Part shown: one piece after another, positions 50,847 to 60,948 of the stretch
Position numbering within the stretch: the stretch's first letter is position 1
Layout: every line of letters starts with the position of its first letter
From: Rivibacter subsaxonicus
Lineage (GTDB): Bacteria > Pseudomonadota > Gammaproteobacteria > Burkholderiales > Burkholderiaceae_C
NCBI RefSeq assembly: GCF_004217215.1
Contig: NZ_SHKP01000006.1
Span: 496,001-560,000 of the forward strand
DNA: 64,000 bases
Reading direction: 5' to 3'
Notes under the pieces: generated by a model
Databases searched by the model: none
Seen by the model: only the letters and a program-made list of their open reading frames with translations
Told to the model about the DNA's origin: nothing
Made by a program: the position numbers and the translations under genes

Positions 50847-51632
50847 TCACGGCTTGATGCCGCTGATCGCATTCGAACGCGCGCTCAGGGTCAGCGGGCC
50901 GTCGCCGGCCCGCAGCCGGCGCTGCACGTTGGCCTTCAGCTGTTCTCTGCGCTCATCCGTCAGCGCGTCGAACATCGGTCGCAGCGTGTTGCTGGTCGCG
51001 GCACTGTTCCAGTAGTCGTCGAAGCGGTCGAAGCTGCGCTGCACGGTGATCTGGCAGGTCCGGACATCGCGCAGCCCTGCGTCCTGCCACAGCGTCGTGG
51101 ACGCCTCGATCGTGGAGGCCGCGACGCTGGGCGGCATGCGCGGCGGGATGCCGAGCTTGAGCATCTCGGCACCGATGGCGGCCAGCGGAAATCCGCCGCC
51201 CAGGACGTCCCAGTGGTAGGCCGCCACGACGCCCCCGGAGCGCACGGCGCGGCACATTTCCGCCAAGCCGACGGCCGGCTCGGGCACGAAGAACAGCACC
51301 AGCGCCATCACGGCTGCGTCGCTGCTGCCATCCGTGACCGGCAGCGACATTGCGTCAGCCTCGGCCCACGTCACGGGCGCGGCCGCAGGCAGGCGAGTTC
51401 GCGCGTAGGCCAGCTGGCCCGGCGAGGGATCGAAGGCCTGGACCTGCGCGGGCATGCAGCGCTCGACCAGTAGTTCGGTGAATGCACCGTTGCCACAACC
51501 GACGTCCAGCCAGCGCGACCGCTTCGGCACGTCGATCCAGTCGATGAAGCGCTCGCCGACGAGCAGGCTCCAGCGACCCATCAGGAGCTCGTAGCTGGCG
51601 CCGTCGTCGAAGCGGATCGTCTCGTCGGTCAT
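50847..51632 (-). CDS. Class I SAM-dependent methyltransferase
   Basis: A 261-residue methyltransferase. The SAM-binding motif I is WLDVGCGNGAFTELL near residue 42, followed by an acidic residue after the next strand (QAFDPSPGQL) and motif IV around DAAVMALVLFFVPEP. The fold belongs to the UbiE/COQ5-like group, but nothing in the sequence or neighbourhood identifies the acceptor. Confidence 0.85.
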   Translation of the reverse strand: MTDETIRFDDGASYELLMGRWSLLVGERFIDWIDVPKRSRWLDVGCGNGAFTELLVERCMPAQVQAFDPSPGQLAYARTRLPAAAPVTWAEADAMSLPVTDGSSDAAVMALVLFFVPEPAVGLAEMCRAVRSGGVVAAYHWDVLGGGFPLAAIGAEMLKLGIPPRMPPSVAASTIEASTTLWQDAGLRDVRTCQITVQRSFDRFDDYWNSAATSNTLRPMFDALTDERREQLKANVQRRLRAGDGPLTLSARSNAISGIKP

Positions 51633-51719
51633 GGCATCTCCAGGGGAGGGCGAAGGATGGCAGGGGTGGCGGCGTGGCGCGGCGGCGCGGGTGGCCCGTT
51701 CGGCGCGCTCGTCGCCACC

Positions 51720-52076
51720 TCAACCGCGCTGCGCCTCGAACACCGCCTCGGCGAAGCCCACCGTCACGTTCCCGTCCGACCACTCGACCACCGGGCGCTT
51801 GATCACGCTGAGCTGATCGAGCATCAGCGCCTGCGCGCCGGCACCATCGAGCGCGGCGGCCTGCCGTTCGGCGGGCAGCTGGCGCCACGTCGTGCCACGC
51901 CGGTTGAGCAGCGGCTCCCAGCCGACGGCAGCGACCCAGTGCGCGAGGCGCTCGGCATCGAGGCCGGCCTTCTTGAAGTCGTGGAAGCGGTAGGGCACCG
52001 AGTTCGTGGCTAGCCAGGCGCGGGCGCGCTTGACGGTGTCGCAGTTGGAGATGCCGTAGAGAGTGATTTCGCTCAT
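51720..52076 (-). CDS. ArsC/Spx-like (YffB family) protein
   Basis: A 118-residue thioredoxin-fold protein of the ArsC family. The active-site-like Cys lies in YGISNCDTVKRAR near residue 12, and the C-terminal IKRPVVEW segment is typical. The YffB subgroup is thought to act on glutathione or thiol disulfides rather than arsenate; no ars genes are nearby. It lies eight bases from the downstream end of the lipoprotein gene on the same strand. Confidence 0.87.
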   Translation of the reverse strand: MSEITLYGISNCDTVKRARAWLATNSVPYRFHDFKKAGLDAERLAHWVAAVGWEPLLNRRGTTWRQLPAERQAAALDGAGAQALMLDQLSVIKRPVVEWSDGNVTVGFAEAVFEAQRG

Positions 52077-52083
52077 CGGTGTC

Positions 52084-52590
52084 CTACAGCCCGAAACGGC
52101 TGCCATCGCAGCGCGGGTTGCTGTTGTGGCCCATCTCGGCGACCTTGCCGTCGTCGTCGCTGATGCTGACCTGCCAGACGATGCAGAACGGCGTGTCGTA
52201 CCAGTACCACCAGAGCTGATGTCGCTGGCGGGGCAGGCTGGTGATCTGGCCGGGGCGGCCGATGCGCGCCCGCACCTCGTCGGCCGTCATGCCGTTCTGC
52301 AACTCCAGGAAATGCCTCTCGGTCAGCACCTGGTCGATCTTGACGAGGCGGTCGCCGGCGTCGAAGTCGAGCATGAAGGTATGCAGGCCCATCGGGCCGC
52401 GCGCGAACTCCAGGCGCTTGCCATCCGGCGCCAGCGGGTGGACGCCGGTGGGCTGGCCCATGCGCGCGATCGCTTCGGCCGAGGTGGCGCCCGGCGCCAG
52501 CGGTCCCGGGCCGTAGCTGCCGGAGGCGCAGGCGCCGAGCGACAGGGCCAGCAGGAGGGTGACAAGACGGGTGATCAGTGCATTCGACAT
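52084..52590 (-). CDS. SmpA/BamE-like lipoprotein
   Basis: A 168-residue exported protein with a signal peptide (VTLLLALSLGAC) ending in a lipobox LGAC at residues 17-20. Two BamE-like repeats follow, each starting with a TSAEAIARMGQPTGV- or TADEVRARIGRPGQI-type helix, then strands. This resembles tandem SmpA/OmlA domains and suggests an outer-membrane-associated lipoprotein. It is longer than BamE itself (about 110 residues), so it is probably a paralogue of unknown role. Confidence 0.75.
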   Translation of the reverse strand: MSNALITRLVTLLLALSLGACASGSYGPGPLAPGATSAEAIARMGQPTGVHPLAPDGKRLEFARGPMGLHTFMLDFDAGDRLVKIDQVLTERHFLELQNGMTADEVRARIGRPGQITSLPRQRHQLWWYWYDTPFCIVWQVSISDDDGKVAEMGHNSNPRCDGSRFGL

Positions 52591-52621
52591 GATGGCTTGC
52601 TCCTCGGCACGCAGTCTGGCA

Positions 52622-52654
52622 CGAACAAGAAGAAGGCCCGCCGAGGCGGGCCTT
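52622..52654 (-). terminator. Intrinsic terminator of the prp operon
   Basis: On the minus strand AAGGCCCGCC pairs with GGCGGGCCTT across two bases and is followed by CTTCTTGTTC. It lies about 22 bases after the prpD stop codon. Confidence 0.8.
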
Positions 52655-52676
52655 GCACGATGCGCCGTCCGGCAGA

Positions 52677-54128
52677 TCAGTTCACGTACAGATCAACATA
52701 CTCGTTGACCGGCATCGCCTCGAGCTTCTTCTGGTCGAGGCTGACCGCGAGGATCGCGTCCTGCTGCTTCCTGGCGAAGCGGCGCGCGAGGTTGGTGCGG
52801 AACTTGGCCTCGAGCAGCGGGATGCCGTCCTTGCGGCGGCGCTTGTGGCCGATCGGGTACTCGACCACGATCTCCTTGAGCTTCTTGCCGTCCTTGAACT
52901 CGACGGTCAGCGCGTTGGCGATGCTGCGCTTCTCGGGGTCGTGGTAGTCGGCGCTGAAGCTCTTGTCCTCGACGCAGACGATCTTGTCGCGCAGCGCGTC
53001 GATGCGCTTGTCGGCGGCGATGTTGTCCTCGTAGTCGGCGGCCGTGAGGCGGCCGAAGATCAGCGGCACCGCGACCATGTACTGGATGCAGTGGTCGCGG
53101 TCGGCCGGGTTGTTCAGCGGACCCTTCTTGTCGATGATGCGGATGCAGGCCTCGTGGGTGCGGATCGTCACCTTCTTGATGTCGTCCGCGGTCTTGCCGG
53201 CCTTCTTGAGCTGATCGTGCAGCGTCATCGCCGCCTCCACCGCGGTCTGGCTGTGGAACTCGGCCGGGAAGCTGATCTTGAACAGCACGTTCTCCATCAC
53301 GTAGCTGCCGTAGGGGCGCTGGAACTTGAATTCCTTGCCCTTGAACAGCACGTCGTAGAAGCCCCAGCCCTTGGCGCTCAGCACGCCGGGATAGCCCATC
53401 TCGCCGGTCTTGGCGATCAGCGCCAGGCGCACCGCGCGGCTGGTCGCGTCGCCCGCGGCCCAGCTCTTGCGTGAGCCGGTGTTGGGTGCATGGCGGTAGG
53501 TGCGCAGCGACTGGCCGTCGACCCAGGCCAGCGAGACCGCGTTGATGATCTCGTCCTTCGTCAGGCCGAGCATCTCGGCCACCACCGCGGTCGAGGCCAC
53601 CTTGACCAGCACCACGTGGTCGAGGCCGACCTTGTTGAACGAGTTCTCCAGCGCGATGCAGCCCTGGATCTCGTGGGCCTTGATCATCGCCGTCAGCACG
53701 TCCTTCATCAGCAGCGGCTTCTTGCCCGATGCGATGGCGTTGCGGCTGAGCCAGTCGGCGGTGGCGAGGATGCCGCCGAGGTTGTCGGAGGGATGGCCCC
53801 ACTCGGCCGCCAGCCAGGTGTCGTTGAAGTCCAGCCAGCGGATCATCGCGCCGATGTTGAACGCGGCCTGGATCGGGTCGAGCTGGTAGGGCGTGCCCGG
53901 CACCTTGGCCCCGTTCGGCACCACCGTGCCCGGCACCACCGGTCCGAGCAGCTTGGTGCAGGCCGGGTACTCCAACGCCTCGAGACCGCAGCCCAGCGTG
54001 TCGATCAGGCAGTTGCGCGCCGTGTCATAGGCGAGCGCACTCTTGATCTTGTACTTGCTGACGTAGTCGACGATGTCGACCAGCACCTGGTCGGGCTTCG
54101 GGCGGACGTTGGAGATGTGAGCGGACAT
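52677..54128 (-). CDS. prpD: 2-methylcitrate dehydratase
   Basis: A 483-residue MmgE/PrpD family enzyme that dehydrates 2-methylcitrate to 2-methylaconitate in propionate degradation. The [22 protein letters not shown]-terminal block, the active-site region [20 protein letters not shown] and [30 protein letters not shown] are highly typical, quoted here only by position (about 95-115 and 300-330). It is cofactor-free, unlike the AcnD route. It is the last gene of the minus-strand prp cluster; the start ATG is at 54126-54128. Confidence 0.93.
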   Translation of the reverse strand: MSAHISNVRPKPDQVLVDIVDYVSKYKIKSALAYDTARNCLIDTLGCGLEALEYPACTKLLGPVVPGTVVPNGAKVPGTPYQLDPIQAAFNIGAMIRWLDFNDTWLAAEWGHPSDNLGGILATADWLSRNAIASGKKPLLMKDVLTAMIKAHEIQGCIALENSFNKVGLDHVVLVKVASTAVVAEMLGLTKDEIINAVSLAWVDGQSLRTYRHAPNTGSRKSWAAGDATSRAVRLALIAKTGEMGYPGVLSAKGWGFYDVLFKGKEFKFQRPYGSYVMENVLFKISFPAEFHSQTAVEAAMTLHDQLKKAGKTADDIKKVTIRTHEACIRIIDKKGPLNNPADRDHCIQYMVAVPLIFGRLTAADYEDNIAADKRIDALRDKIVCVEDKSFSADYHDPEKRSIANALTVEFKDGKKLKEIVVEYPIGHKRRRKDGIPLLEAKFRTNLARRFARKQQDAILAVSLDQKKLEAMPVNEYVDLYVN

Positions 54129-54157
54129 GGGACCTCTTGTTGCTTGCGGGGGAAGAA

Positions 54158-54766
54158 TTACTTCTTCGCCGCCTTCAGAGCCTCGGGCTCCTTGACGGCG
54201 TTGTCGGCGTTGATGCCGAGGCTCGATGCGGCACCGACGGATGCGGCAACCGCGGCGCGCTGCTCGGCCATCGTGCAGCTGTCGACCAGGCGCTTGCCGG
54301 CGGTCTGGTCCATCATCATCGACTTGCTCGGGATCTGCAGCCACACCACGCCGGACCTCTTGTCCTCGAGGCGCACGGCGCCGGTGGTCGTTTCCTGCGG
54401 CACCATGACGTAGGCGACCTGCTTGTAGACCACGCGGAACATGCCCGGCTTCTCGGCCACCGGGTCGATCGTGACGCCCTGGTTGAACTCGCACTGCGCG
54501 GTGCCGGTCAGCACGCGGTTGGCGATCTGCAGCTGGTTGTCGCTGATGGTTTCGGTGACGTCGGTCGCCAGGGCCAGGCCCTTGGCCTCGTTGCGCAGTT
54601 CCTTGCGCGACTGCGAGACCGGCTTCTTGACGGGCGCGGGCTTGGCCGCCGCGGGCTGCGCGGCAGCGGCCTTGGCCGGCGCGGCGGTGCCCTGCGCCTG
54701 AGCGCCGGCCGCCAGCAGCAGGCCGGCTGCGATCAGGGTCAGGACGGAACGGATGGAGAGGCTCAT
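54158..54766 (-). CDS. Secreted hypothetical protein between prpC and prpD
   Basis: A 202-residue protein with a signal peptide ([18 protein letters not shown], cleavage after AQA near residue 25). A low-complexity Ala/Pro/Lys linker (about 27-50) follows, then a beta-rich domain containing [21 protein letters not shown] and two Cys that could pair. I do not recognise the family. It is periplasmic by prediction, which is odd inside an operon of cytosolic methylcitrate enzymes; it may simply share the transcript. It lies 29 bases from prpD and 95 from prpC. Confidence 0.7.
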   Translation of the reverse strand: MSLSIRSVLTLIAAGLLLAAGAQAQGTAAPAKAAAAQPAAAKPAPVKKPVSQSRKELRNEAKGLALATDVTETISDNQLQIANRVLTGTAQCEFNQGVTIDPVAEKPGMFRVVYKQVAYVMVPQETTTGAVRLEDKRSGVVWLQIPSKSMMMDQTAGKRLVDSCTMAEQRAAVAASVGAASSLGINADNAVKEPEALKAAKK

Positions 54767-54861
54767 GTCAGGTTCCCACGGACGAAGTTGAACGAAGTTC
54801 GGATTGTCGCGAGCCCGATCATCAACCATCGTTGCAAGATGCATCCGTGGCAAGGCCCGCG

Positions 54862-56022
54862 TCAGGCGCGCGCGCCGATCGGCACGAATGCACGATCCTC
54901 GGGGCCGATGTAATTGGCGCTCGGGCGGATGATCTTGCCGTCCTGGCGCTGCTCGACGATGTGGGCCGACCAGCCGGATGTGCGCGAGATCACGAACAGC
55001 GGCGTGAACATGGCGGTAGGCACACCCATCATGTGATAACTCACCGCGCTGAACCAGTCGAGGTTGGGGAACATCTTCTTGATCTCCCACATCACCGACT
55101 CGAGCCGGGCCGCGATGTCGAACATCTTGGTGTTGTTGGCATCCTGCGACAGCCGCTGGGCGACGCCCTTGATGACCACGTTGCGCGGGTCGCTCACCGT
55201 GTAGACCGGGTGGCCGAAGCCGATCACGACCTCCTTGCGTTCGACGCGGGCGCGGATGTCGGCCTCGGCTTCCTCGGGCGAGTCGTAGCGCTTCTGGATC
55301 TCGAAGGCCACCTCGTTGGCGCCGCCATGCTTGGGGCCGCGCAGCGCGCCGATCGCGCCGGTGACGGCCGAGTAGATGTCCGATCCGGTGCCGGCGATCA
55401 CGCGTGCGGTGAAGGTGCTGGCGTTGAACTCGTGCTCGGCGTAGAGGTTCAGCGAGGTGTGCATCGCACGCACCCAGGCTGCGCTCGGCTTCCTGCCATG
55501 CAGCAGGTGCAGGAAATGGCCGCCGATCGAGTCGTCGTCGGTCTCGACCTCGATGCGCCGGCCGTTGTGGCTGAAGTGGTACCAGTACAGCAGCATCGAG
55601 CCAAGGCTGGCCATCAGGCGGTCGGCGATGTCGCGCGCGCCCGGATGGTTGTGATCGTCCTTCTCGGGCAGCGCGCAGCCGAGCGCCGAGACGCCGGTGC
55701 GCATCACGTCCATCGGGTGGCTGGCGGCCGGCAGCGCCTCGAGCGCCGCCTTCACGCCCGCCGGCAGGCCGCGCAGGCTCTGCAGCTTGCTCTTGTAGCC
55801 GGCCAGCTCGGCTACCGTCGGCAGCTTGCCGTGCACCAGCAGGTGGGCGATCTCCTCGAACTCGCAGGTCTCGGCGATGTCGAGGATGTCGTAGCCGCGG
55901 TAGGCCAGGTCGTTGCCGGTGCGGCCGACGGTGCACAGCGCGGTATTGCCGGCGGTCACGCCGGACAGCGCGACCGACTTCTTGGGCTTGGGGCCGCTGC
56001 TCGCGGGGGTGGCTTCGCTCAT
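54862..56022 (-). CDS. prpC: 2-methylcitrate synthase
   Basis: A 386-residue citrate-synthase-family enzyme that condenses propionyl-CoA with oxaloacetate. The catalytic histidines lie in [11 protein letters not shown] and GFGHPVYTV, and the Asp in the C-terminal region. The [18 protein letters not shown] start and the short length (about 386 against about 435 for GltA) place it in the PrpC group; a true gltA starts at 63857. It lies 22 bases downstream of prpB in the same operon. Confidence 0.93.
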   Translation of the reverse strand: MSEATPASSGPKPKKSVALSGVTAGNTALCTVGRTGNDLAYRGYDILDIAETCEFEEIAHLLVHGKLPTVAELAGYKSKLQSLRGLPAGVKAALEALPAASHPMDVMRTGVSALGCALPEKDDHNHPGARDIADRLMASLGSMLLYWYHFSHNGRRIEVETDDDSIGGHFLHLLHGRKPSAAWVRAMHTSLNLYAEHEFNASTFTARVIAGTGSDIYSAVTGAIGALRGPKHGGANEVAFEIQKRYDSPEEAEADIRARVERKEVVIGFGHPVYTVSDPRNVVIKGVAQRLSQDANNTKMFDIAARLESVMWEIKKMFPNLDWFSAVSYHMMGVPTAMFTPLFVISRTSGWSAHIVEQRQDGKIIRPSANYIGPEDRAFVPIGARA

Positions 56023-56044
56023 GTCTTCTCTCCTCGGCGGGCGT

Positions 56045-56929
56045 TCAGTTCTTGGCGGCGAACAGCGCATCCAGGCGCTGCTCGTAGGCGTGGTAGCCGA
56101 TGCGGTCATAGAGCTCGTCGCGGGTCTGCATCAGCTCGACGACGTTCTTCTGGTGACCGTCCTTCCGGATCGCGGTGTAGACCGCCTCGGCCGCCTTGTT
56201 CATCGCGCGAAACGCGCTCAGCGGGTAGAGTACGATGCCGCAACCGGCGCTGCGCAGCTCGTCCACCGTGAACAGCGGCGTCTTGCCGAACTCGGTGATG
56301 TTGGCCAGCACCGGCACCTTCACGGCATCGACGAAGCGGCGATAGGTCGGCAGGTCGTAGGCGGCCTCGGCAAAGATGCCGTCGGCGCCGGCCTCGACGC
56401 AGGCCACCGCGCGCTCGATCGCGGCATCGACGCCATCGACCTGGATTGCGTCGGTGCGTGCGATCAGGAAGAAGTCGGGGTCGGTCTTGGCGTCGGCCGC
56501 GGCCTTGACGCGGTCGACCATCTCGCCCTGGCTGACGATCTCCTTGCCCGGCCGGTGTCCGCAGCGCTTGGCGCCGACCTGATCCTCGATGTGGCAGGCC
56601 GCGGCGCCGGCCTTGATCAGGCTCTTGACCGTGCGCGCGATGTTGAAGGCGCTCGGGCCGAAGCCGGTGTCGATGTCGACCAGCAGCGGCAGCGTGCAGA
56701 CATCGGTGATGCGGCGCACGTCGGTGAGCACATCGTCGAGGTTGTTGATGCCGAGGTCGGGCAGGCCGAGCGAGCCGGCCGCGACGCCGCCGCCCGAGAG
56801 ATAGATCGCGCGGTAGCCGGCGCGCTGCGCCAGCAAGGCATGGTTGGCGTTGATCGCGCCGATCACCTGCAGCGGGGACTCTTGCTTCAGCGCCGCGCGA
56901 AAGGCGGCGCCCGGGGTGGGCAGGCTCAT
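56045..56929 (-). CDS. prpB: 2-methylisocitrate lyase
   Basis: A 294-residue phosphoenolpyruvate-mutase-superfamily lyase that splits 2-methylisocitrate into pyruvate and succinate. The catalytic Cys motif KRCGHRPGK, the metal-binding VDIDTGFG and the ARTDA segment are intact. The start ATG at 56927-56929 is preferred over a GTG nine bases upstream because GGAG stands eight bases before it. It follows the CitE-like lyase gene closely (five bases). Confidence 0.94.
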   Translation of the reverse strand: MSLPTPGAAFRAALKQESPLQVIGAINANHALLAQRAGYRAIYLSGGGVAAGSLGLPDLGINNLDDVLTDVRRITDVCTLPLLVDIDTGFGPSAFNIARTVKSLIKAGAAACHIEDQVGAKRCGHRPGKEIVSQGEMVDRVKAAADAKTDPDFFLIARTDAIQVDGVDAAIERAVACVEAGADGIFAEAAYDLPTYRRFVDAVKVPVLANITEFGKTPLFTVDELRSAGCGIVLYPLSAFRAMNKAAEAVYTAIRKDGHQKNVVELMQTRDELYDRIGYHAYEQRLDALFAAKN

Positions 56930-56934
56930 GGAAA

Positions 56935-57963
56935 TCACTCCTTCGATTCAACAGCTTGCGGCATGTCGAACCACGCCATGCGCAGTTCGGCCGGCAAGGG
57001 CTGGCCGGTGCGCTCGGCGCGCTCCAGCACATGCCACCAGTAACGGTAGCTGGCGCGGTCGTGCAGCACGCCATGGTGGGCGATCGGGGCCCAGTGCGCG
57101 GCCTGCGCCGCGCTGAGGATCTCGATCGCGTCGTCGATCTCGGCCGCCACCGGCGCGAAGGCCTCGATGATCGGCCGGATCTGAAGCGGGTGGATGCTCC
57201 ACATGCGCTGGTAGCCGAGTTCGCGTGCCGCGCGGCCGGCGGCCTCGGCGATCGCGTCCGCGTCCTTGAACTCGGTGACCACGCAATGCGAGGCGACCTT
57301 GCCCGCGCCATGGCAGGCGGCAGCGATCTCGAGCTTGGCGCGCAGCACCAGCGGATGCGCGAACTGGCCTTGTGCATTCATCGCCGAGGCCGGGATCGCG
57401 CCGGCGTGTGCGGAGACGAAATCCATCAGGCCGAAGGACAGCGACTCGATCTGCGGCAGCGCGGCGATCGGCGCCACGTCGCGCAGGGCGCCATGCGTCT
57501 CGACCAGCGCGTGGACCGGGATGCGGCGCCGGATCCCGAACTCGGTGCAGGTGCGCGCGATCAGTTCGACCGCGCTCTGCAACTCGGCGAGCCCGGTCAC
57601 CTTGGGCACCATCAGGTAGGCGAGTCGCTCGCCTGCGCGACCGATCAGCACCCGCAGGTCGTCGACGAAGCGTGCATGGGCCAGCGGGTGCACGCGCGCG
57701 CCGGCCCGGCCGAAGCGGTTGGCCGCACCGTTGAGCAGTTCGGCCACCAGCAGCGCATGCTCGTGCTCGCCGCCGACCGGGGCGCCGTCTTCGAGGTCGA
57801 GCGTGACGTCGAAGAGCGCACGCGGCCCCATCTCGGCCTGCAGCGCGAGCGCCTTCCTCATGCGCGGCTCGATCCCGGCGTAGTGGTCGCAGACCGGCAG
57901 CGCGCTGCGCGGCTCATTCGAGCCGAACAGGGCTTGGCGCGGAGTGACGGCGTTGCGGATCAC
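56935..57963 (-). CDS. HpcH/HpaI-family CoA-ester lyase (CitE/Mcl-like)
   Basis: A 342-residue TIM-barrel lyase related to citrate lyase beta subunit and malyl/beta-methylmalyl-CoA lyases, which split (methyl)malyl-CoA or citramalyl-CoA. The metal-binding [10 protein letters not shown], the [12 protein letters not shown] segment and the Asp/Glu residues of the family are present. It is longer than CitE and matches the Mcl-like group. It heads the prp operon, five bases before prpB. The substrate is not fixed; a C4/C5 hydroxyacyl-CoA is plausible given its neighbours (inference). Confidence 0.86.
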   Translation of the reverse strand: MIRNAVTPRQALFGSNEPRSALPVCDHYAGIEPRMRKALALQAEMGPRALFDVTLDLEDGAPVGGEHEHALLVAELLNGAANRFGRAGARVHPLAHARFVDDLRVLIGRAGERLAYLMVPKVTGLAELQSAVELIARTCTEFGIRRRIPVHALVETHGALRDVAPIAALPQIESLSFGLMDFVSAHAGAIPASAMNAQGQFAHPLVLRAKLEIAAACHGAGKVASHCVVTEFKDADAIAEAAGRAARELGYQRMWSIHPLQIRPIIEAFAPVAAEIDDAIEILSAAQAAHWAPIAHHGVLHDRASYRYWWHVLERAERTGQPLPAELRMAWFDMPQAVESKE

Positions 57964-57989
57964 GACAGATCGCGGCGGTGGCGGTTGAC

Positions 57990-58007
57990 GTTGACGTTCA
58001 CGTCAAC
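57990..58007. promoter_or_regulatory. 18-base palindrome upstream of the CitE-like/prp operon
   Basis: GTTGACGT-TC-ACGTCAAC is a perfect inverted repeat with 8-base arms, extended on one side by a further TTGACG copy (57985-57990). It lies 27-44 bases before the start codon of the first prp-operon gene. The spacing of the two ACGT cores recalls MerR-family (LiuR-type) operators; no such regulator is in the window, so the match is only suggestive. Confidence 0.7.
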
Positions 58008-58016
58008 GGGAATGCG

Positions 58017-58052
58017 AAAAAAAGGCCGGCTGACGAGTTGTCGGGGCCGGCC
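58017..58052 (-). terminator. Intrinsic terminator of mdh
   Basis: On the minus strand GGCCGGC and GCCGGCC form a 7-base stem around a 15-base loop, followed by seven T. It ends the mdh transcript just before the palindrome of the prp operon. Confidence 0.85.
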
Positions 58053-58062
58053 GTCCTGGCGA

Positions 58063-59049
<987 letters not shown>

Positions 59050-59134
59050 GGGAGGACTCCGGAAGGGGTGGACAGGCGCGCGGCGCAGGGCCGTGAGTTC
59101 AGGCCGATGGCGCGAAGCCGTCGAAGTGTAGGCA

Positions 59135-59163
59135 AGTCTAAGGGTCTCACCCAAGGCCGTCAA
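59135..59163 (-). promoter_or_regulatory. Promoter of mdh
   Basis: On the minus strand TTGACG (59158-59163) and TAGACT (59135-59140) are separated by 17 bases. The GTCTTAT/ATAAGAC palindrome begins three bases upstream of the -35 box, so a protein bound there would touch RNA polymerase at mdh. Confidence 0.7.
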
Positions 59164-59165
59164 TA

Positions 59166-59188
59166 GTCTTATGTCTTATATAAGACAT
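59166..59188. promoter_or_regulatory. GntR-type operator between mdh and gntR
   Basis: ATGTCTTAT-ATAAGACAT (59171-59188) is a perfect 18-base palindrome, with an extra GTCTTAT copy directly before it (59166-59172) in direct repeat. Palindromes of this kind are bound by HutC-subfamily GntR regulators, and the neighbouring gene encodes one. It is placed to control both mdh and gntR. Confidence 0.8.
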
Positions 59189-59225
59189 CATTCATGGGAA
59201 TGCGTGCCGAGCCGGCCCGGCTGTG

Positions 59226-60026
59226 ATGCAATCGAGCCCGATCATGTCCGCCGCCCTGCCTCCTGCCTCGCCTCCCTTCTCGACGGTGCTCGACGACACC
59301 ATCGACGGCCCCGCCTTCAGCCCGCTCTACCAGCAGATCAAGGCGCTGCTGACGCGCAGCCTGCAGGGTGGCGAGTGGAAGCCGGGCGAGGCGATCCCGA
59401 GCGAGATGGAGTTGGCGGCGCGCTTCAAGGTCAGCCAGGGCACGGTGCGCAAGGCGATCGACGAACTGGCGGTCGACGGCCTGGTCGTGCGGCGCCAGGG
59501 CAAGGGCACCTTCGTCGCCACCCATGCCGAGGAGCATGTGCAGTACCGCTTCCTGCGGCTGGAGCCCGATCCGGAGGGTGCGGCGGGGCCGGTCGAGCGC
59601 CGCTTTCTGGATTGCCGGCGCCTGCGCGCCAGCGCCGAGGTGGCGCGCGCGCTCGAACTCAAGCTCGGCGAGCCGGCGGTGCAGGTGCGCCGGTTGCTGC
59701 TGTTTGCCGGCGTGCCGGTGGTGCTTGACGAGATCTGGCTGCCCGGTGCGCTGTTCAAGGGACTCACCGCCGAGCGCCTGTCGGAGTACCGCGGGCCGCT
59801 CTACGCGCTGTTCGAGACCGAGTTCGGCGTGCGCATGCTCCGCGCCGAGGAAAAGATCCGCGCAGTGGCGGCGAGCGCGGCCGAGGCCGAGCTGCTGGCG
59901 GTGCCCGAAGGCGCGCCGCTGCTCAGCGTCGAGCGGCGCACGCTGACCTTCGGCGACAAGCCTGTCGAGTTGCGGCGCGGCCTCTACCAGACGGCGACCC
60001 ATTTCTACCGAAACGAACTGAACTGA
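59226..60026 (+). CDS. GntR family (HutC subfamily) transcriptional regulator
   Basis: A 266-residue regulator. A short Pro-rich N-terminus precedes the winged helix (about 35-100: SPLYQQIKALL, AIPSEMELAARFKVSQGTVR, LVVRRQGKGTFV). A UTRA ligand-binding domain follows (about 115-255, ending with HFYRNEL). HutC-type regulators respond to small metabolites. Its position between mdh and sdhCDAB suggests control of the citric-acid-cycle genes (inference). GTG 59223 and ATG 59244 are alternative starts. Confidence 0.9.
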   Translation: MQSSPIMSAALPPASPPFSTVLDDTIDGPAFSPLYQQIKALLTRSLQGGEWKPGEAIPSEMELAARFKVSQGTVRKAIDELAVDGLVVRRQGKGTFVATHAEEHVQYRFLRLEPDPEGAAGPVERRFLDCRRLRASAEVARALELKLGEPAVQVRRLLLFAGVPVVLDEIWLPGALFKGLTAERLSEYRGPLYALFETEFGVRMLRAEEKIRAVAASAAEAELLAVPEGAPLLSVERRTLTFGDKPVELRRGLYQTATHFYRNELN

Positions 60027-60136
60027 ATCGAGCAGCCGATCCGCGGCTCGCCCAACACCCGAGCGGGCCGGTCGATCTGCTGCGATGCAATAAACTCAGA
60101 CGGTTTCAGTCCTTGCAAGCAACGAGAAGGTTCGGC

Positions 60137-60571
60137 ATGGCGACCACCCCAGCACCGACACCGCGGCAACGCCCGGTCTATCGCAACATCCACATCTCGC
60201 AGATCGTCTCGTACCGACTGCCGCCGGCGGGCATCGTGTCGATCCTGCACCGGGTCAGCGGCGTGCTGATGTTCCTGCTGCTTCCCTTCGTGATCTGGCT
60301 GTTCGACAAGAGCCTGACGTCCGAGTTCAGCTACGAACAGTTCACCAGCGCCTTCGTCGCCGGGCTCTGGATCTTCCCGGGCTGGTTCCTCAAGCTGGTG
60401 GTGCTGGGGCTGATCTGGGCCTACCTGCATCACTTCATCGCCGGCCTGCGCCACCTGTGGATGGACGCCACGCACGCGGTGACCAAGGAGTTCGGCCACA
60501 GCTCGGCCATCGTCACGCTGGCGCTGAGCGTACTGCTGACGCTGGTGCTCGGCTACAAGCTGTTCTTCTGA
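60137..60571 (+). CDS. sdhC: Succinate dehydrogenase cytochrome b556 subunit
   Basis: A 144-residue membrane anchor of complex II. Three hydrophobic helices are visible, the first after RLPPAGIVSILHRVSGVLMF. The heme-ligand His lies in the LHHFIAGLRHLWMD segment near residue 105. The N-terminal RPVYRNIHISQIVSYRLP region is typical of the betaproteobacterial form. It is first of the sdhCDAB-sdhE operon; ATG 60137 is chosen over an eight-codon upstream extension. Confidence 0.94.
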   Translation: MATTPAPTPRQRPVYRNIHISQIVSYRLPPAGIVSILHRVSGVLMFLLLPFVIWLFDKSLTSEFSYEQFTSAFVAGLWIFPGWFLKLVVLGLIWAYLHHFIAGLRHLWMDATHAVTKEFGHSSAIVTLALSVLLTLVLGYKLFF

Positions 60572-60582
60572 GGCGATCGGAC

Positions 60583-60945
60583 ATGACCAAGACCTACGGA
60601 TCCGAGCGCATCGTCGTCGGTGCGCACTACGGCCTGCGCGACTGGCTCAGCCAGCGCGTCACCGCCACGCTGATGGCGCTGTTCACCATCGTCCTGATCG
60701 CCCAGCTGCTCTTCGGCGGGCCGCTCGGCTACGACCGCTGGGCCGCGATCTTCTCGGCTCAATGGATGAAGGTCTTCACCTTCGTCGTCATCGTCTCGCT
60801 GCTGATCCATGTGTGGGTCGGCATGCGCGATGTCTGGATGGACTACGTCAAGCCGGTCGGCATCCGCCTGGCATTGCAGGTGTTCACGATCGTCTGGCTG
60901 GTCGGCTGCGCCGGCTGGGCGATCCAGGTGCTCTGGAGGCTGTAA
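60583..60945 (+). CDS. sdhD: Succinate dehydrogenase membrane anchor subunit
   Basis: A 120-residue hydrophobic anchor with three membrane helices that, with SdhC, binds heme b and the quinone site. The RVTATLMALFTIVLIAQLLF helix and the HVWVGMRDVWMDYVKP segment with the putative heme His and quinone-site Asp/Tyr are present. It follows sdhC by 11 bases and precedes sdhA by three. Confidence 0.93.
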   Translation: MTKTYGSERIVVGAHYGLRDWLSQRVTATLMALFTIVLIAQLLFGGPLGYDRWAAIFSAQWMKVFTFVVIVSLLIHVWVGMRDVWMDYVKPVGIRLALQVFTIVWLVGCAGWAIQVLWRL

Positions 60946-60948
60946 ATC

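Noticed and set aside
60091-60096. TAAACT as -10 box of sdhC
   Set aside because: No matching -35 at 16-18 bases; the sdh promoter could not be placed.
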